A stretch of 64,000 bases of DNA from DAITAZ01 sp036824045 (GTDB lineage: Bacteria > Pseudomonadota > Gammaproteobacteria > Burkholderiales > Rhodocyclaceae): contig DAITAZ010000006.1 of the NCBI GenBank assembly GCA_036824045.1, forward strand, positions 39,491 through 103,490, in the 5' to 3' direction. The notes under the pieces were generated by a model that saw nothing but the letters and a program-made list of their open reading frames with translations, did not search any database and was not told where the DNA came from. Below are positions 17,133-26,901 of the stretch, one piece after another; positions within the stretch are counted from its first letter, which is position 1; every line of letters begins with the position of its first letter. Position numbers and translations under genes: made by a program.

Positions 17133-20100
17133 ATGCCCAAGCGCACTGACATCCAGTCCATTCTCATCATTGGCGCAGGCCCCATCATCATCGGCCAGGC
17201 CTGCGAATTCGATTACTCGGGCGCTCAGGCCTGCAAGGCCCTGCGGGAAGAGGGGTATCGCGTCGTCCTGGTCAACTCGAATCCAGCGACCATCATGACC
17301 GATCCGGGAACGGCGGATGTGACATACATCGAGCCGATCACCTGGCAGGCGGTGGAACGCATCATCGAGAAAGAACGTCCTGATGCCCTGTTGCCCACCA
17401 TGGGTGGCCAGACTGCGCTCAACTGCGCGCTGGATCTGGCGCGTCACGGCGTATTGGCCAAGTATGGCGTGGAGATGATCGGTGCCTCGGAGGCTGCCAT
17501 TGACAAGGCGGAAGACCGGGAGAAGTTCAAGGCCGCGATGACCAGCATTGGTCTGGGCTCGGCCCGCTCGGGCATCGCCCACAGCATGGAAGAGGCGCTG
17601 CAGGTTCAGGCTGAAATGGGCTTCCCTGCCATCATCCGGCCGTCTTTTACCTTGGGCGGGTCCGGGGGCGGCATTGCCTACAATCAGGAAGAGTTTGTCG
17701 AGATCTGCAAGCGTGGCCTTGAGGCTTCGCCCACCCACGAACTGCTGATCGAGGAGTCTCTTCTCGGCTGGAAAGAGTTCGAGATGGAGGTGGTGCGTGA
17801 CCGCAAGGACAACTGCATCATCGTGTGTTCCATCGAGAATCTGGACCCGATGGGGGTGCATACCGGGGACTCCATCACCGTTGCTCCGGCCCAGACGCTG
17901 ACCGACAAGGAATACCAGATCATGCGCAACGCCTCGATAGCGGTGCTGCGCGAGATCGGCGTGGATACGGGCGGTTCCAATGTCCAGTTCGCCATCAATC
18001 CCCGTGATGGCCGGATGGTGGTGATCGAGATGAATCCGCGGGTGTCCCGCTCGTCGGCGCTGGCTTCCAAGGCGACCGGCTTTCCCATCGCCAAGGTGGC
18101 GGCCAAACTGGCCGTGGGCTACACCCTGGATGAGCTCAAGAATGACATTACCGGCGGTGCCACGCCGGCTTCGTTCGAGCCGTCGATCGACTACGTCGTG
18201 ACCAAGGTGCCCCGCTTCGCCTTCGAGAAGTTTCCCCAGGCGGATGCGCGCCTGACCACCCAGATGAAGTCGGTGGGGGAGGTGATGGCAATGGGGCGCA
18301 CCTTCCAGGAGTCCCTGCAGAAAGCCCTGCGAGGCCTGGAGATCGGGGCGCACGGGTTTGACGAAATGGCGGCTGATGAGGAAGTGCTGGCCCGGGAGTT
18401 GTCGGTTCCGGGGCCGCGTCGCATCTGGTATGTGGGCGAAGCGTTCCGCCAGGGCATGACGCAGGAGAATGTCCAGCGCCTCACGGCCATCGATCCCTGG
18501 TTCCTTGTGCAGATTCACGACATCATCCGTTGCGAGCAGCAGCTGCTGGGGCGTCGGCTCCACGATCTTTCCCGGACCGAGATGTTCGAGCTCAAGCGCA
18601 AGGGCTTTTCCGACACCCGCTTGGGACGCCTGCTGGCCGCCACCGAAGGCGAGGTGCGGGCCCGTCGTCACGAACTGGACATCCGTCCCGTCTTCAAGCG
18701 CGTCGATACGTGCGCCGCGGAGTTTGCGACGTCAACGGCCTACATGTATTCCAGCTATGAGGAAGAGTGCGAGGCGCGCCCAACCGACCGCAAGAAGATC
18801 ATGGTGCTGGGGGGGGGGCCGAATCGCATTGGCCAGGGGATCGAGTTCGATTACTGCTGCGTCCATGCGGCCCTGGCGCTGCGGGAAGACGGGTTTGAGA
18901 CCATCATGGTCAATTGCAATCCCGAGACGGTTTCCACCGATTACGACACGTCCGACCGGCTCTACTTTGAGCCGCTGACCCTGGAAGATGTGCTCGAAAT
19001 CGTCAATGTTGAACGCCCCGTGGGCGTGATCGTGCAGTTCGGCGGACAAACCCCGCTCAAGCTTTCCCACGGATTGCAATCCGCGGGTGTCCCCATCATC
19101 GGGACGAGCCCCGACATGATCGATTGCGCCGAAGATCGCGCCCGCTTCCAGCAGATGCTGCAGGAACTGGGGCTTTCCCAGCCGCCCAATCGTATTGCCC
19201 GCAATACGGCGGAGGCCCTTACCCGCGCGGCAGAGATCGGTTATCCGCTGGTGGTGCGGCCCTCCAACGTCCTCGGGGGGCGGGCCATGGAAATCATCCA
19301 CCATCCGGATGAGCTCGAGACGTACATGCTGCAGGCGGTGGAAATGTCCAAGCGTTTCCCCGAGCGTTTGCCCATTCTGCTGGACCGCTTCCTGAACGAT
19401 GCCATCGAGGTGGACGTGGATGCGCTGGCCGATGGTGAAGCGGTTGTAATCGGTGGAGTCATGGAGCATATCGAGCAAGCCGGCGTGCACTCGGGCGACT
19501 CTGCCTGTTCGCTGCCGCCGTACTCTCTTGCACCTTCGGTGGTGGAGGAGCTTCGGCGTCAGACCCGGCTCATGGCGGCCAAGCTGAACGTGTGCGGCCT
19601 GATGAACGTGCAGTTCGCCATTCAGGGCGAAAAGGTGTACGTGCTTGAGGTGAACCCCCGGGCTTCGCGGACGGTGCCCTTCGTGTCCAAAGCCTGCGGC
19701 TTGCCGCTCGCCAAGATCGCTGCCCGCTGCATGGCCGGGCGCTCCCTGGTAGACCAGGGGGTCAGTGGGGAGGTCGTTCCGCCCTACTACTCGGTCAAGG
19801 AGGCGGTATTCCCGTTCATCAAGTTCCCCGGGGTGGATACCATCCTTGGACCCGAAATGAAGTCCACCGGGGAGGTGATGGGCGTTGGCCGTACCTTTGC
19901 GGAAGCCTTCGTCAAATCCCAGTTGGCTGCGGGAGTCAAATTGCCCGAATCGGGCAAGGCTTTCATCAGCGTGAAGCATGGGGACCGGGCGAAAGCCGTC
20001 GACGTCGCTCGCGAACTGCACGAGCTGGGTTTTGAGTTGGTGGCGACCCGCGGTACTGCTTCTGCCATCGCGGCTGCCGGGCTTCCGGTCACCTCGGTTA

Positions 20101-20351
20101 ATAAGGTGAACGAAGGGCGGCCCCACGTGGTCGACATGATCAAGAACAACGAGATTAGTTTCATCCTCAATACGGTGGAAGAAAAAAGGACGGCGATTGC
20201 CGATTCCCGCTCCATCCGCACCAGTGCGCTCGCGCAGCGCGTAACGCTCTACACCACGGCTGAAGGGGCCCGTGCCGCTTGTATCGGCATGCGTCATCTG
20301 AGCGGGCTGGAGGTGTACGCGCTGCAGATGCTCCACGCCGAACTCCAATAG
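17133..20351 (+). CDS. carB: Carbamoyl-phosphate synthase large subunit
   Basis: A 1072-residue synthetase, the usual full length. Two homologous ATP-grasp halves are visible: the first begins IQSILIIGAGPIIIGQACEF, the second KKIMVLGGGPNRIGQGIEFD; both carry the NxNPxT phosphate motif and ExNPRxSRS metal motif. The C-terminal MGS-like allosteric domain (about 940-1072, SVKHGDRAKAVDVARELHELG) binds UMP/ornithine in homologues. It follows carA by 65 bases that contain a CCGGCG/CGCCGG inverted repeat without T tract. Confidence 0.96.
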   Translation: MPKRTDIQSILIIGAGPIIIGQACEFDYSGAQACKALREEGYRVVLVNSNPATIMTDPGTADVTYIEPITWQAVERIIEKERPDALLPTMGGQTALNCALDLARHGVLAKYGVEMIGASEAAIDKAEDREKFKAAMTSIGLGSARSGIAHSMEEALQVQAEMGFPAIIRPSFTLGGSGGGIAYNQEEFVEICKRGLEASPTHELLIEESLLGWKEFEMEVVRDRKDNCIIVCSIENLDPMGVHTGDSITVAPAQTLTDKEYQIMRNASIAVLREIGVDTGGSNVQFAINPRDGRMVVIEMNPRVSRSSALASKATGFPIAKVAAKLAVGYTLDELKNDITGGATPASFEPSIDYVVTKVPRFAFEKFPQADARLTTQMKSVGEVMAMGRTFQESLQKALRGLEIGAHGFDEMAADEEVLARELSVPGPRRIWYVGEAFRQGMTQENVQRLTAIDPWFLVQIHDIIRCEQQLLGRRLHDLSRTEMFELKRKGFSDTRLGRLLAATEGEVRARRHELDIRPVFKRVDTCAAEFATSTAYMYSSYEEECEARPTDRKKIMVLGGGPNRIGQGIEFDYCCVHAALALREDGFETIMVNCNPETVSTDYDTSDRLYFEPLTLEDVLEIVNVERPVGVIVQFGGQTPLKLSHGLQSAGVPIIGTSPDMIDCAEDRARFQQMLQELGLSQPPNRIARNTAEALTRAAEIGYPLVVRPSNVLGGRAMEIIHHPDELETYMLQAVEMSKRFPERLPILLDRFLNDAIEVDVDALADGEAVVIGGVMEHIEQAGVHSGDSACSLPPYSLAPSVVEELRRQTRLMAAKLNVCGLMNVQFAIQGEKVYVLEVNPRASRTVPFVSKACGLPLAKIAARCMAGRSLVDQGVSGEVVPPYYSVKEAVFPFIKFPGVDTILGPEMKSTGEVMGVGRTFAEAFVKSQLAAGVKLPESGKAFISVKHGDRAKAVDVARELHELGFELVATRGTASAIAAAGLPVTSVNKVNEGRPHVVDMIKNNEISFILNTVEEKRTAIADSRSIRTSALAQRVTLYTTAEGARAACIGMRHLSGLEVYALQMLHAELQ

Positions 20352-20359
20352 CAGAAGAC

Positions 20360-20836
20360 ATGAACAAGACACCTCTTACCATCCGGGGCGCCGAGTTGTT
20401 GAAGGCGGAACTTCACCGCCTGAAGACGGTTGAGCGGCCCAAGGTGATCGATGCGATTGCCGAGGCGCGCTCTCACGGCGACCTTTCCGAAAATGCCGAG
20501 TATGACGCGGCCAAGGAGCGTCAGGGTTTCATCGAGGGGCGTATCAAGGAGGTTGAAGCCAAGCTCTCCAGCGCCCAAATCATTGATCCCAAGCTGCTGG
20601 ACGCGGATGGCCGTTGCGTGTTCGGGGCCACTGTTGAGCTGGAGGATCTGGAGGCCGGGGCGTCGGTCACCTATCAAATCGTGGGGGACGACGAGGCTGA
20701 CCTGAAGAACGGAAAGATATCGATCAGCTCTCCGATCGCGCGGGCCTTGATCGGCAAATACGCGGGTGATGTGGCAGAAGTGCAGGCACCGGGCGGCGTG
20801 CGCGAATACGAAGTCCTGGAAGTCCGCTACGAGTAG
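20360..20836 (+). CDS. greA: Transcription elongation factor GreA
   Basis: A 158-residue factor that rescues backtracked RNA polymerase by stimulating transcript cleavage. The N-terminal coiled coil carries the acidic tip DLSENAEYDAAKERQ; the C-terminal FKBP-like domain ends with GKYAGDVAEVQAPGGVREYEVLEV. The ATG at 20360 lies eight bases after the carB stop, so it is likely cotranscribed with carAB, as is common in betaproteobacteria. Confidence 0.96.
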   Translation: MNKTPLTIRGAELLKAELHRLKTVERPKVIDAIAEARSHGDLSENAEYDAAKERQGFIEGRIKEVEAKLSSAQIIDPKLLDADGRCVFGATVELEDLEAGASVTYQIVGDDEADLKNGKISISSPIARALIGKYAGDVAEVQAPGGVREYEVLEVRYE

Positions 20837-20845
20837 GCCTCGACG

Positions 20846-21307
20846 GTGGCAAACCCGTCCGAAGCCTTCTCCCGTCTGATACTCACCGCGTGGGTGGGCA
20901 GTATGTGGGCGGTGGGTTATCTGGTGGCGCCCACTTTATTCCAGATGCTGGGAGACCGGGCCTTGGCCGGAAATGTGGCTGGTCGCCTGTTTTCCTACGT
21001 GGCCTGGATGGGCCTGATTGGGGGCGGATGTCTGCTCGCCCTGCGGGTGTGGAGGATGAGGCTGTCTGTGCTGACGAGCCTCTACGCGTGGGTGCTGGTC
21101 GTGATGCTGTTGCTTACTGCGGCGGGCCACTTTGGCATACAACCTCTGATGGCGCAGTTGAAGACAGAGGCTTTGCCGCGGGAAGTCATGCAGAGCGTAG
21201 TGCGAGATCGTTTTGCAACATGGCACGGTATCTCGAGTGTGCTCTATCTTGTCCAGAGCCTGCTGGGCGTCGTGCTCGTGTGGCTTTCCGGCGGCCAGCG
21301 CCGCTGA
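20846..21307 (+). CDS. DUF4149 membrane protein
   Basis: A 153-residue protein with four predicted membrane helices (WVGSMWAVGYLVAPTLF, YVAWMGLIGGGCLLAL, LVVMLLLTAAGHFGI, VLYLVQSLLGVVLVWL). The pattern matches the DUF4149/TMEM205-like family, often found next to greA in betaproteobacteria. The GTG start is nine bases after greA. The function is unknown. Confidence 0.82.
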   Translation: MANPSEAFSRLILTAWVGSMWAVGYLVAPTLFQMLGDRALAGNVAGRLFSYVAWMGLIGGGCLLALRVWRMRLSVLTSLYAWVLVVMLLLTAAGHFGIQPLMAQLKTEALPREVMQSVVRDRFATWHGISSVLYLVQSLLGVVLVWLSGGQRR

Positions 21308-21326
21308 GCGCCGGAAAGACGCGTGC

Positions 21327-21773
21327 TTAGCGCGGCCGGGGCCGGCCTGCGACTGCAGTTCCGCGCGCGGGGGCAAATTTCGCCGGACGAGGGGTCGGCG
21401 CAGGCTTGGCTGCACTCAGGCGTCGGCGAGTCTGGGAAACAACGCTGGATTTGGGTGATGCGGCGCGGTTCTTCGAGGTTTGCGCTGGGGCTTTGTCTCC
21501 ATCTGGCCGGGGGCGGTACACCACGAGAATGTTCCCGATGTGTTGCACCGGCTGAGCTGCGACTGCTGTACAGACCTCCTGGAGCAGTGCTTCGCGCGCG
21601 AAACGGTCCACGCCATAAACGCGGATCTTGATGAGTTCGTGCGCTTTGAGATTGCGGTCGATCTCTTTGATGACCGACTCACTGAGTCCGTTCTGGCTGA
21701 TGCTCACTACCGGATTGAGGCTGTGGGCGCGGCCCTTCAGGGCCTGGCGTTGGGTGGGAGTGAGTTCCTGCAT
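21327..21773 (-). CDS. yhbY: YhbY/CRS1-type RNA-binding protein
   Basis: A 148-residue protein. The first 95 residues form the CRM domain (LTPTQRQALKGRAHSLNPVVSISQNGLS, VIKEIDRNLKAHELIKIRVYG), which associates with the 50S precursor in E. coli. The last 50 or so residues are a Pro/Ala/Arg-rich tail absent from E. coli YhbY. Start at 21773 gives MQELTPTQRQ, as in the family; an in-frame ATG at 21797 would add eight residues. It is divergent from rlmE, the usual arrangement. Confidence 0.9.
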   Translation of the reverse strand: MQELTPTQRQALKGRAHSLNPVVSISQNGLSESVIKEIDRNLKAHELIKIRVYGVDRFAREALLQEVCTAVAAQPVQHIGNILVVYRPRPDGDKAPAQTSKNRAASPKSSVVSQTRRRLSAAKPAPTPRPAKFAPARGTAVAGRPRPR

Positions 21774-21821
21774 TTGAACTTTCGTTGGGCAAGCCATTGA
21801 TAGGAGGGCGGATTCTACGCC

Positions 21822-22439
21822 ATGGCAAGAAGTAAGACCAGCAAGGCTTGGCTGCTCGAGCATGTGAACGACACCTACGTTCATCAGGCCAAGGCTCAGG
21901 GGTATCGCTCGCGAGCGGCATTCAAGCTTTTGCAGGTGCACGAGAAGGACGGCCTGCTGCGACCCGGGCAGGTGGTGGTGGATCTGGGGTCCGCACCCGG
22001 CAGTTGGTCGCAGATCGCGGCACGCAAGGTGGGCGCCCAAGGGCGGGTCGTCGCACTCGACATCTTGCCCATGGAAGCACTTCACGGCGTGCATTTCATT
22101 CAAGGCGATTTCCGAGAAGATGCAGTGCTGGCGGAGTTGGAGAAATCTCTTGATGGCCGGATGGTGGATCTTGTGTTATCAGACATGGCCCCCAATATGA
22201 GCGGTGTGACGGTGACCGACCAGGCGCGGTCAATGCATTTGGTGGAATTAGCGCTTGAATTTGCGGCCAGTCATCTTAAAGAGGGTGGCAGTTTTCTCGT
22301 TAAAGTTTTTCAGGGGCGAGGGCTCGACGAATTCCGCAAGGCGATGGCTGGCATGTTTGCGTCCGTGCAGGTGCGCAAGCCGGATGCCTCCCGGGATCGG
22401 AGCGCCGAGTTCTATCTGCTGGGCAAGGGACGTCGCTGA
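21822..22439 (+). CDS. rlmE: 23S rRNA 2'-O-ribose U2552 methyltransferase
   Basis: A 205-residue RrmJ/FtsJ methyltransferase acting on 50S subunits. The SAM site is VVVDLGSAPGSWSQIAA; catalytic residues of the K-D-K-E set are visible in SRAAFKL, LSDMAPNMSG and SFLVKVFQG, with the terminal Glu in SAEFYLLGKG. AGGAGG lies 15 bases upstream, rather far. ftsH follows downstream on the same strand, as in many proteobacteria. Confidence 0.95.
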   Translation: MARSKTSKAWLLEHVNDTYVHQAKAQGYRSRAAFKLLQVHEKDGLLRPGQVVVDLGSAPGSWSQIAARKVGAQGRVVALDILPMEALHGVHFIQGDFREDAVLAELEKSLDGRMVDLVLSDMAPNMSGVTVTDQARSMHLVELALEFAASHLKEGGSFLVKVFQGRGLDEFRKAMAGMFASVQVRKPDASRDRSAEFYLLGKGRR

Positions 22440-22468
22440 ATGGTGACAAGCCTTTGACGGCAAAAGTT

Positions 22469-22497
22469 TTGCGCCACGGAACATTCGGACATAGAAT
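22469..22497 (+). promoter_or_regulatory. Candidate promoter of ftsH
   Basis: TTGCGC (22469-22474) and TAGAAT (22492-22497) are 17 bases apart, 45 bases before the ftsH start. No heat-shock (CCCCAT-type) -10 is visible. Confidence 0.5.
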
Positions 22498-22542
22498 CGG
22501 TCTGTCAGTTGCGGCCCCTGCCGGGCCCCACAGGGAGTCAAG

Positions 22543-24423
22543 TTGAATAATCTGTTCAAGAATCTCGCTATCTGGCTGGTGATCGGCATCGTGTTGATGA
22601 CCGTGTTCAACCAGTTCACCTCCCGCCAGGTGGCACAGCAGTCCATGGAGTACTCCCAGTTCCTTGAGGAAGTGAAACAGGGCCATATTTCCAAGGTCAC
22701 GATCCAGGGCCGTACGCTCGAGGCCATGACCAACGAGGGCAAGAAGATTCAGTCGTATGCGCCCCCGGATCTGTGGCTGGTGAGCGACCTCCTCAAGAAC
22801 AATGTGAAAGTGGTGGCGAAGCCGGAGGAAGAGCAGTCCTTCCTGATGAACATCTTCGTCTCCTGGTTCCCGATGTTGCTCTTGATTGGCGTGTGGGTAT
22901 TCTTCATGCGTCAGATGCAGGGCGGTGGACGGGGCGGGGCTTTTTCCTTCGGGAAGTCGCGGGCGCGGATGCTCGACGAGTCCACCAACTCGCTCACTTT
23001 TGCCGATGTGGCCGGATGTGAGGAGGCGAAGGAAGAAGTCGCAGAACTGGTGGATTTCCTGCGTGATCCATCCAAATTCCAGAAACTGGGTGGGCGGATT
23101 CCGAAGGGCGTGCTGATGGTGGGTTCCCCCGGTACGGGCAAGACCCTGTTGGCGAAGGCGATCGCCGGTGAAGCGAAGGTGCCCTTCTTCAGTATTTCCG
23201 GCTCGGACTTTGTCGAGATGTTCGTGGGTGTGGGGGCTGCCCGCGTGCGAGACATGTTCGAGCAGGCCAAGAAGCATGCTCCGTGCATCATCTTCATCGA
23301 CGAAATCGATGCGGTCGGGCGCCAGCGGGGGGCCGGCCTTGGCGGTGGCAATGATGAGCGGGAGCAGACCCTGAACCAATTGCTGGTGGAAATGGATGGT
23401 TTCGAGGGGGCGACCGGGGTGATCGTCATCGCGGCCACCAACCGTCCTGATGTGCTTGACCCCGCGCTCCTACGCCCCGGCCGTTTCGACCGTCAGGTCG
23501 TGGTGCCGTTGCCAGATATCCGCGGTCGGGAAGAAATCCTCAAAGTTCACATGCGCAAGGTGCCCATCGCCCCCGATGTGCGGCCGGATCTGCTGGCTCG
23601 CGGTACGCCGGGTTTCGCAGGGGCGGATCTCGCCAATCTGGTGAACGAGGCCGCATTGTTCGCCGCACGCTCCAGCAAGCGCTTGGTGGATATGGAGGAT
23701 TTCGAGAAAGCCAAAGACAAGATCATGATGGGGGCCGAGCGGCGGTCCATCGTGATGCCGGAGGAAGAGCGTCGCAATACCGCTTATCACGAGTCTGGCC
23801 ATGCGGTGGTTGCCAAATTGCTGACCAAGACCGATCCGGTGCATAAGGTGACGATCATCCCGCGGGGGCGCGCGCTGGGCGTGACGATGCAACTGCCTGA
23901 GCAGGATCGGTACAGCCAGGATCGTGATCGTCTGCTGCAAACCATTTCCGTGCTGTTTGGCGGGCGGATTGCGGAAGAGATCTTCATGAACCAGATGACT
24001 ACCGGGGCTTCCAACGATTTCCAGCGTGCCACCGATCTCGCGCGCAGGATGGTGACTCAATGGGGGATGTCGGATACCTTGGGGCCCATGGTTTATGGCG
24101 ACGAGGAAGGCGAAATCTTCCTTGGGCGTTCCATCACGACGCACAAGAACGTGTCTGAAGCGACGATGCAGCAGGTGGATGGTGAGATTCGCCGCATTAT
24201 CGATGCCCAGTACGGTTTGGCTCGTCGCTTGCTGCTGGAGAATCGGGACAAGGTCGAGGCGATGACCAAGGCTCTGCTGGAGTGGGAAACCATCGACGCT
24301 GATCAGATCAACGACATTATGGACGGCAGGCCACCTCGGCCGCCTAAGCCGAGTGCTGCGCCGCCCAAGGCCTCACCCGATAATTCTGCGGGTGCTGCGC
24401 CGAACGCGACTGCACCTGCCTGA
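22543..24423 (+). CDS. ftsH: ATP-dependent zinc metalloprotease FtsH
   Basis: A 626-residue inner-membrane AAA+ protease that degrades membrane and short-lived cytoplasmic proteins. Two membrane helices (residues about 5-25 and 105-122) flank a periplasmic domain. Walker A is GSPGTGKT (194-201), Walker B IIFIDEIDAVG, the second region of homology ATNRPDVLDPALLRPGRFDR, and the zinc site HESGH starts at His416. The start is TTG with GGGAG upstream, a weak initiation codon for an abundant protein. The C-terminal 30 residues are Pro/Ala-rich. Confidence 0.96.
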   Translation: MNNLFKNLAIWLVIGIVLMTVFNQFTSRQVAQQSMEYSQFLEEVKQGHISKVTIQGRTLEAMTNEGKKIQSYAPPDLWLVSDLLKNNVKVVAKPEEEQSFLMNIFVSWFPMLLLIGVWVFFMRQMQGGGRGGAFSFGKSRARMLDESTNSLTFADVAGCEEAKEEVAELVDFLRDPSKFQKLGGRIPKGVLMVGSPGTGKTLLAKAIAGEAKVPFFSISGSDFVEMFVGVGAARVRDMFEQAKKHAPCIIFIDEIDAVGRQRGAGLGGGNDEREQTLNQLLVEMDGFEGATGVIVIAATNRPDVLDPALLRPGRFDRQVVVPLPDIRGREEILKVHMRKVPIAPDVRPDLLARGTPGFAGADLANLVNEAALFAARSSKRLVDMEDFEKAKDKIMMGAERRSIVMPEEERRNTAYHESGHAVVAKLLTKTDPVHKVTIIPRGRALGVTMQLPEQDRYSQDRDRLLQTISVLFGGRIAEEIFMNQMTTGASNDFQRATDLARRMVTQWGMSDTLGPMVYGDEEGEIFLGRSITTHKNVSEATMQQVDGEIRRIIDAQYGLARRLLLENRDKVEAMTKALLEWETIDADQINDIMDGRPPRPPKPSAAPPKASPDNSAGAAPNATAPA

Positions 24424-24446
24424 CCGTCTGTTTCCTGACTTCACTC

Positions 24447-24480
24447 AACCGGGCCTGAGGCCCGGTTCTCGTTTTTGTTT
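24447..24480 (+). terminator. Rho-independent terminator after ftsH
   Basis: A perfect 9-bp stem AACCGGGCC / GGCCCGGTT with a TGA loop is followed by CTCGTTTTTGTTT. It ends 12 bases before the folP start. Confidence 0.88.
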
Positions 24481-24491
24481 GGCGAGTTGTC

Positions 24492-25334
24492 GTGAGCACG
24501 ATTCTGCAATGCGGCCGCTTTTGGCTTGATCTCCACACGCCCAGGATCATGGGCATCATCAACGTTACGCCGGATTCGTTCTCGGGCGACGGGCTGGGTG
24601 CTGATCGTCTGGCACCGCTGCGCCAAGCGGAACGGTTCATCCGGGAGGGCGCCGACCTTCTGGACGTCGGGGGGGAGTCGAGTCGGCCGGGTGCCGCGCC
24701 AGTGGGGTTGGACGAAGAACTGGATCGGGTTCTGCCGGTGGTCGACATGCTGCGACCGCTGGGTGTGCCAGTGTCCGTTGATACGTACAAGCCGGCCGTG
24801 ATGGAAGCGGTTTTGTCGGCGGGTGCCGACATGATCAATGATATCCGTGGGTTCCGCGAAGTTGGTGCGCTCGATGCGGTCGCCCGTCACGATTCCGCAG
24901 CGTTGTGCATTATGCACATGCAGGGTGATCCTGCCACCATGCAGAATAGTCCCCACTATCAGGATATATGTTCCGAGGTGGGGGCTTTCCTGAGGGCCCG
25001 GGTGGCGGCTGCGCTTGCGGCCGGCATTGCGCGGGCGCGCATTGCCGTGGACCCGGGGTTCGGGTTTGGCAAGCGGCTTGAGGACAACCTTGCGTTGTTT
25101 CGAGCGCTCGGGCCATTGGGGCGTTCTTTAGGGTTGCCGTTATTGGTCGGTGTTTCAAGGAAGTCCATGCTTGGCGCAATAACGGGCAAGTCAGTGGAGG
25201 GCAGGGGCGTTGCGAGTGTTGCGGCGGCTGTCCTCGCGGTTCAAAGGGGGGCCAGGATCGTGCGTGTGCATGACGTGGAAGCTACTCGGGATGCGCTGGC
25301 CGTGTGGTCGGCGGTTTCCTGCGGATCACAATGA
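24492..25334 (+). CDS. folP: Dihydropteroate synthase
   Basis: A 280-residue TIM-barrel enzyme of folate synthesis that joins 7,8-dihydropterin pyrophosphate and p-aminobenzoate; target of sulfonamides. Both family signatures are present: GIINVTPDSFSGDG and DVGGESSRPGA; further sites are CIMHMQG and VDPGFGFGK. The start is GTG. glmM follows after 20 bases, the standard folP-glmM order. Confidence 0.95.
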   Translation: MSTILQCGRFWLDLHTPRIMGIINVTPDSFSGDGLGADRLAPLRQAERFIREGADLLDVGGESSRPGAAPVGLDEELDRVLPVVDMLRPLGVPVSVDTYKPAVMEAVLSAGADMINDIRGFREVGALDAVARHDSAALCIMHMQGDPATMQNSPHYQDICSEVGAFLRARVAAALAAGIARARIAVDPGFGFGKRLEDNLALFRALGPLGRSLGLPLLVGVSRKSMLGAITGKSVEGRGVASVAAAVLAVQRGARIVRVHDVEATRDALAVWSAVSCGSQ

Positions 25335-25354
25335 CAAAGACGGGAGAATAGAAC

Positions 25355-26716
25355 ATGGCGAGAAAGTATTTTGGAACGGATGGCGTGCGGGGTCGCGTCG
25401 GAACGGGCCCCATCACGCCCGAATTTGTGATGCGGCTGGGCTACGCAGCGGGCAAGACGCTGGTGGCCCACGAGCATTTGCCCAAGGACGCGCGTCCGAC
25501 CGTTTTCATTGGCAAGGACACCCGCGTTTCCGGCTATATGCTCGAAGCTGCGCTGGAAGCAGGCTTTGCCGCCGCTGGCGTCGATGTCATGCTGGCTGGT
25601 CCGATTCCCACACCGGCGGTGGCTTATCTCACCCGTGCCTTGCGTTTGCAGGCCGGGGTGGTGATCTCCGCCTCCCACAATCCGTACGAGGACAATGGGA
25701 TTAAGTTCTTCTCTGCGTCCGGGACCAAGCTGCCCGATGCGGTGGAGGAAGAGATTGAGGCCCGGATGGAAGAGCCCATGGGCTGTGCCGATTCCGCCCA
25801 CCTAGGCCGTGCCCGCCGTATCGAGGACGCGCGCGCCCGCTACATCGAATTCTGCAAGAGCACTTTTCCGAACGAACTGGACCTGCGGGGCATGCGCATT
25901 GCGCTGGATTGTGCCCACGGCGCGGCCTACCAGGTGGCGCCGGCGGTGTTCCACGAACTGGGGGCCGAAGTGGTTTCGGTAGGAACTGATCCCAACGGCC
26001 TCAACATCAACGAAGGCGTCGGAGCGACGGACCCGTCGTCACTGCGGGCGGCGGTGTTCCGCAATCGCGCCGACATCGGTATTGCCCTGGACGGCGACGG
26101 TGATCGGGTGATCATGGCCGACGCCGATGGCGAAATCTTTGATGGTGACAAGCTCATCTACGTGATCGCCAAGGCGCGCCATGCAGAAGGCCGCCTGGAC
26201 GGGGTAATCGGCACGCTGATGAGCAACCTGGGTTTCGAGCACGCAATTCGGCGGCTGGACGTGCCTTTTGCCCGGGCCAAGGTGGGTGACCGCTATGTCC
26301 TGGAGATGATGGAAGAGCGCGGCTGGAAGCTCGGTGGCGAGAACTCTGGCCACATCATCTGCCGCGACCGCCATACCACCGGAGACGGCATCGTCTCCGC
26401 GTTGCAGGTTCTGGCCGCGTTGCGGCAGCATAACGAGACGCTGGAGCAAGCGTGCTCCGGGTTGGACCTGTATCCGCAGAAACTGGTGAACGTCCGCCTG
26501 CCCGCCGGTTTCGACTGGCGTAGTGCCTCCGGCATTGCCGAAGCCGCCCGGATCGCGGAAACCGAGTTGGGTGATTCCGGGCGTGTCCTGCTGCGTCCCT
26601 CAGGTACCGAGCCCCTGCTTCGCGTGATGGTGGAGGGGCAGGATGAAGCCCGCGTGGAAGAATACGCCCAGCGTATTGCCCAGGCGGTGCGGGACGTCCT
26701 GCCTGTTGCCGCCTGA
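25355..26716 (+). CDS. glmM: Phosphoglucosamine mutase
   Basis: A 453-residue phosphohexomutase that makes glucosamine 1-phosphate for peptidoglycan and LPS. The phosphoserine loop is VVISASHNPYEDNG (Ser107), the metal loop DGDGDRV, and the sugar loop GGENSGHII. The start KYFGTDGVRG is diagnostic of GlmM rather than phosphomannomutase. After the stop, a CCGGCCGG pair (26730-26737 and 26746-26753) forms a hairpin without T tract. Confidence 0.96.
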   Translation: MARKYFGTDGVRGRVGTGPITPEFVMRLGYAAGKTLVAHEHLPKDARPTVFIGKDTRVSGYMLEAALEAGFAAAGVDVMLAGPIPTPAVAYLTRALRLQAGVVISASHNPYEDNGIKFFSASGTKLPDAVEEEIEARMEEPMGCADSAHLGRARRIEDARARYIEFCKSTFPNELDLRGMRIALDCAHGAAYQVAPAVFHELGAEVVSVGTDPNGLNINEGVGATDPSSLRAAVFRNRADIGIALDGDGDRVIMADADGEIFDGDKLIYVIAKARHAEGRLDGVIGTLMSNLGFEHAIRRLDVPFARAKVGDRYVLEMMEERGWKLGGENSGHIICRDRHTTGDGIVSALQVLAALRQHNETLEQACSGLDLYPQKLVNVRLPAGFDWRSASGIAEAARIAETELGDSGRVLLRPSGTEPLLRVMVEGQDEARVEEYAQRIAQAVRDVLPVAA

Positions 26717-26901
26717 CCCATGCGGGTCACCGGCCGGTCGGGCAACCGGCCGGCGGTGGTGGGCGAGGGTGCGGTTTCCCGCGCCAGCAGGCTTGCGCTG
26801 GGCCGACCGCAAGCCGTCACATGGCTGCAATCCAGCGGCTGCAAAGTCAGGCCTTTTGTTTCCCGCCGTTCAGGTCGCCTTTCTTCACTCACTGCCCATT
26901 C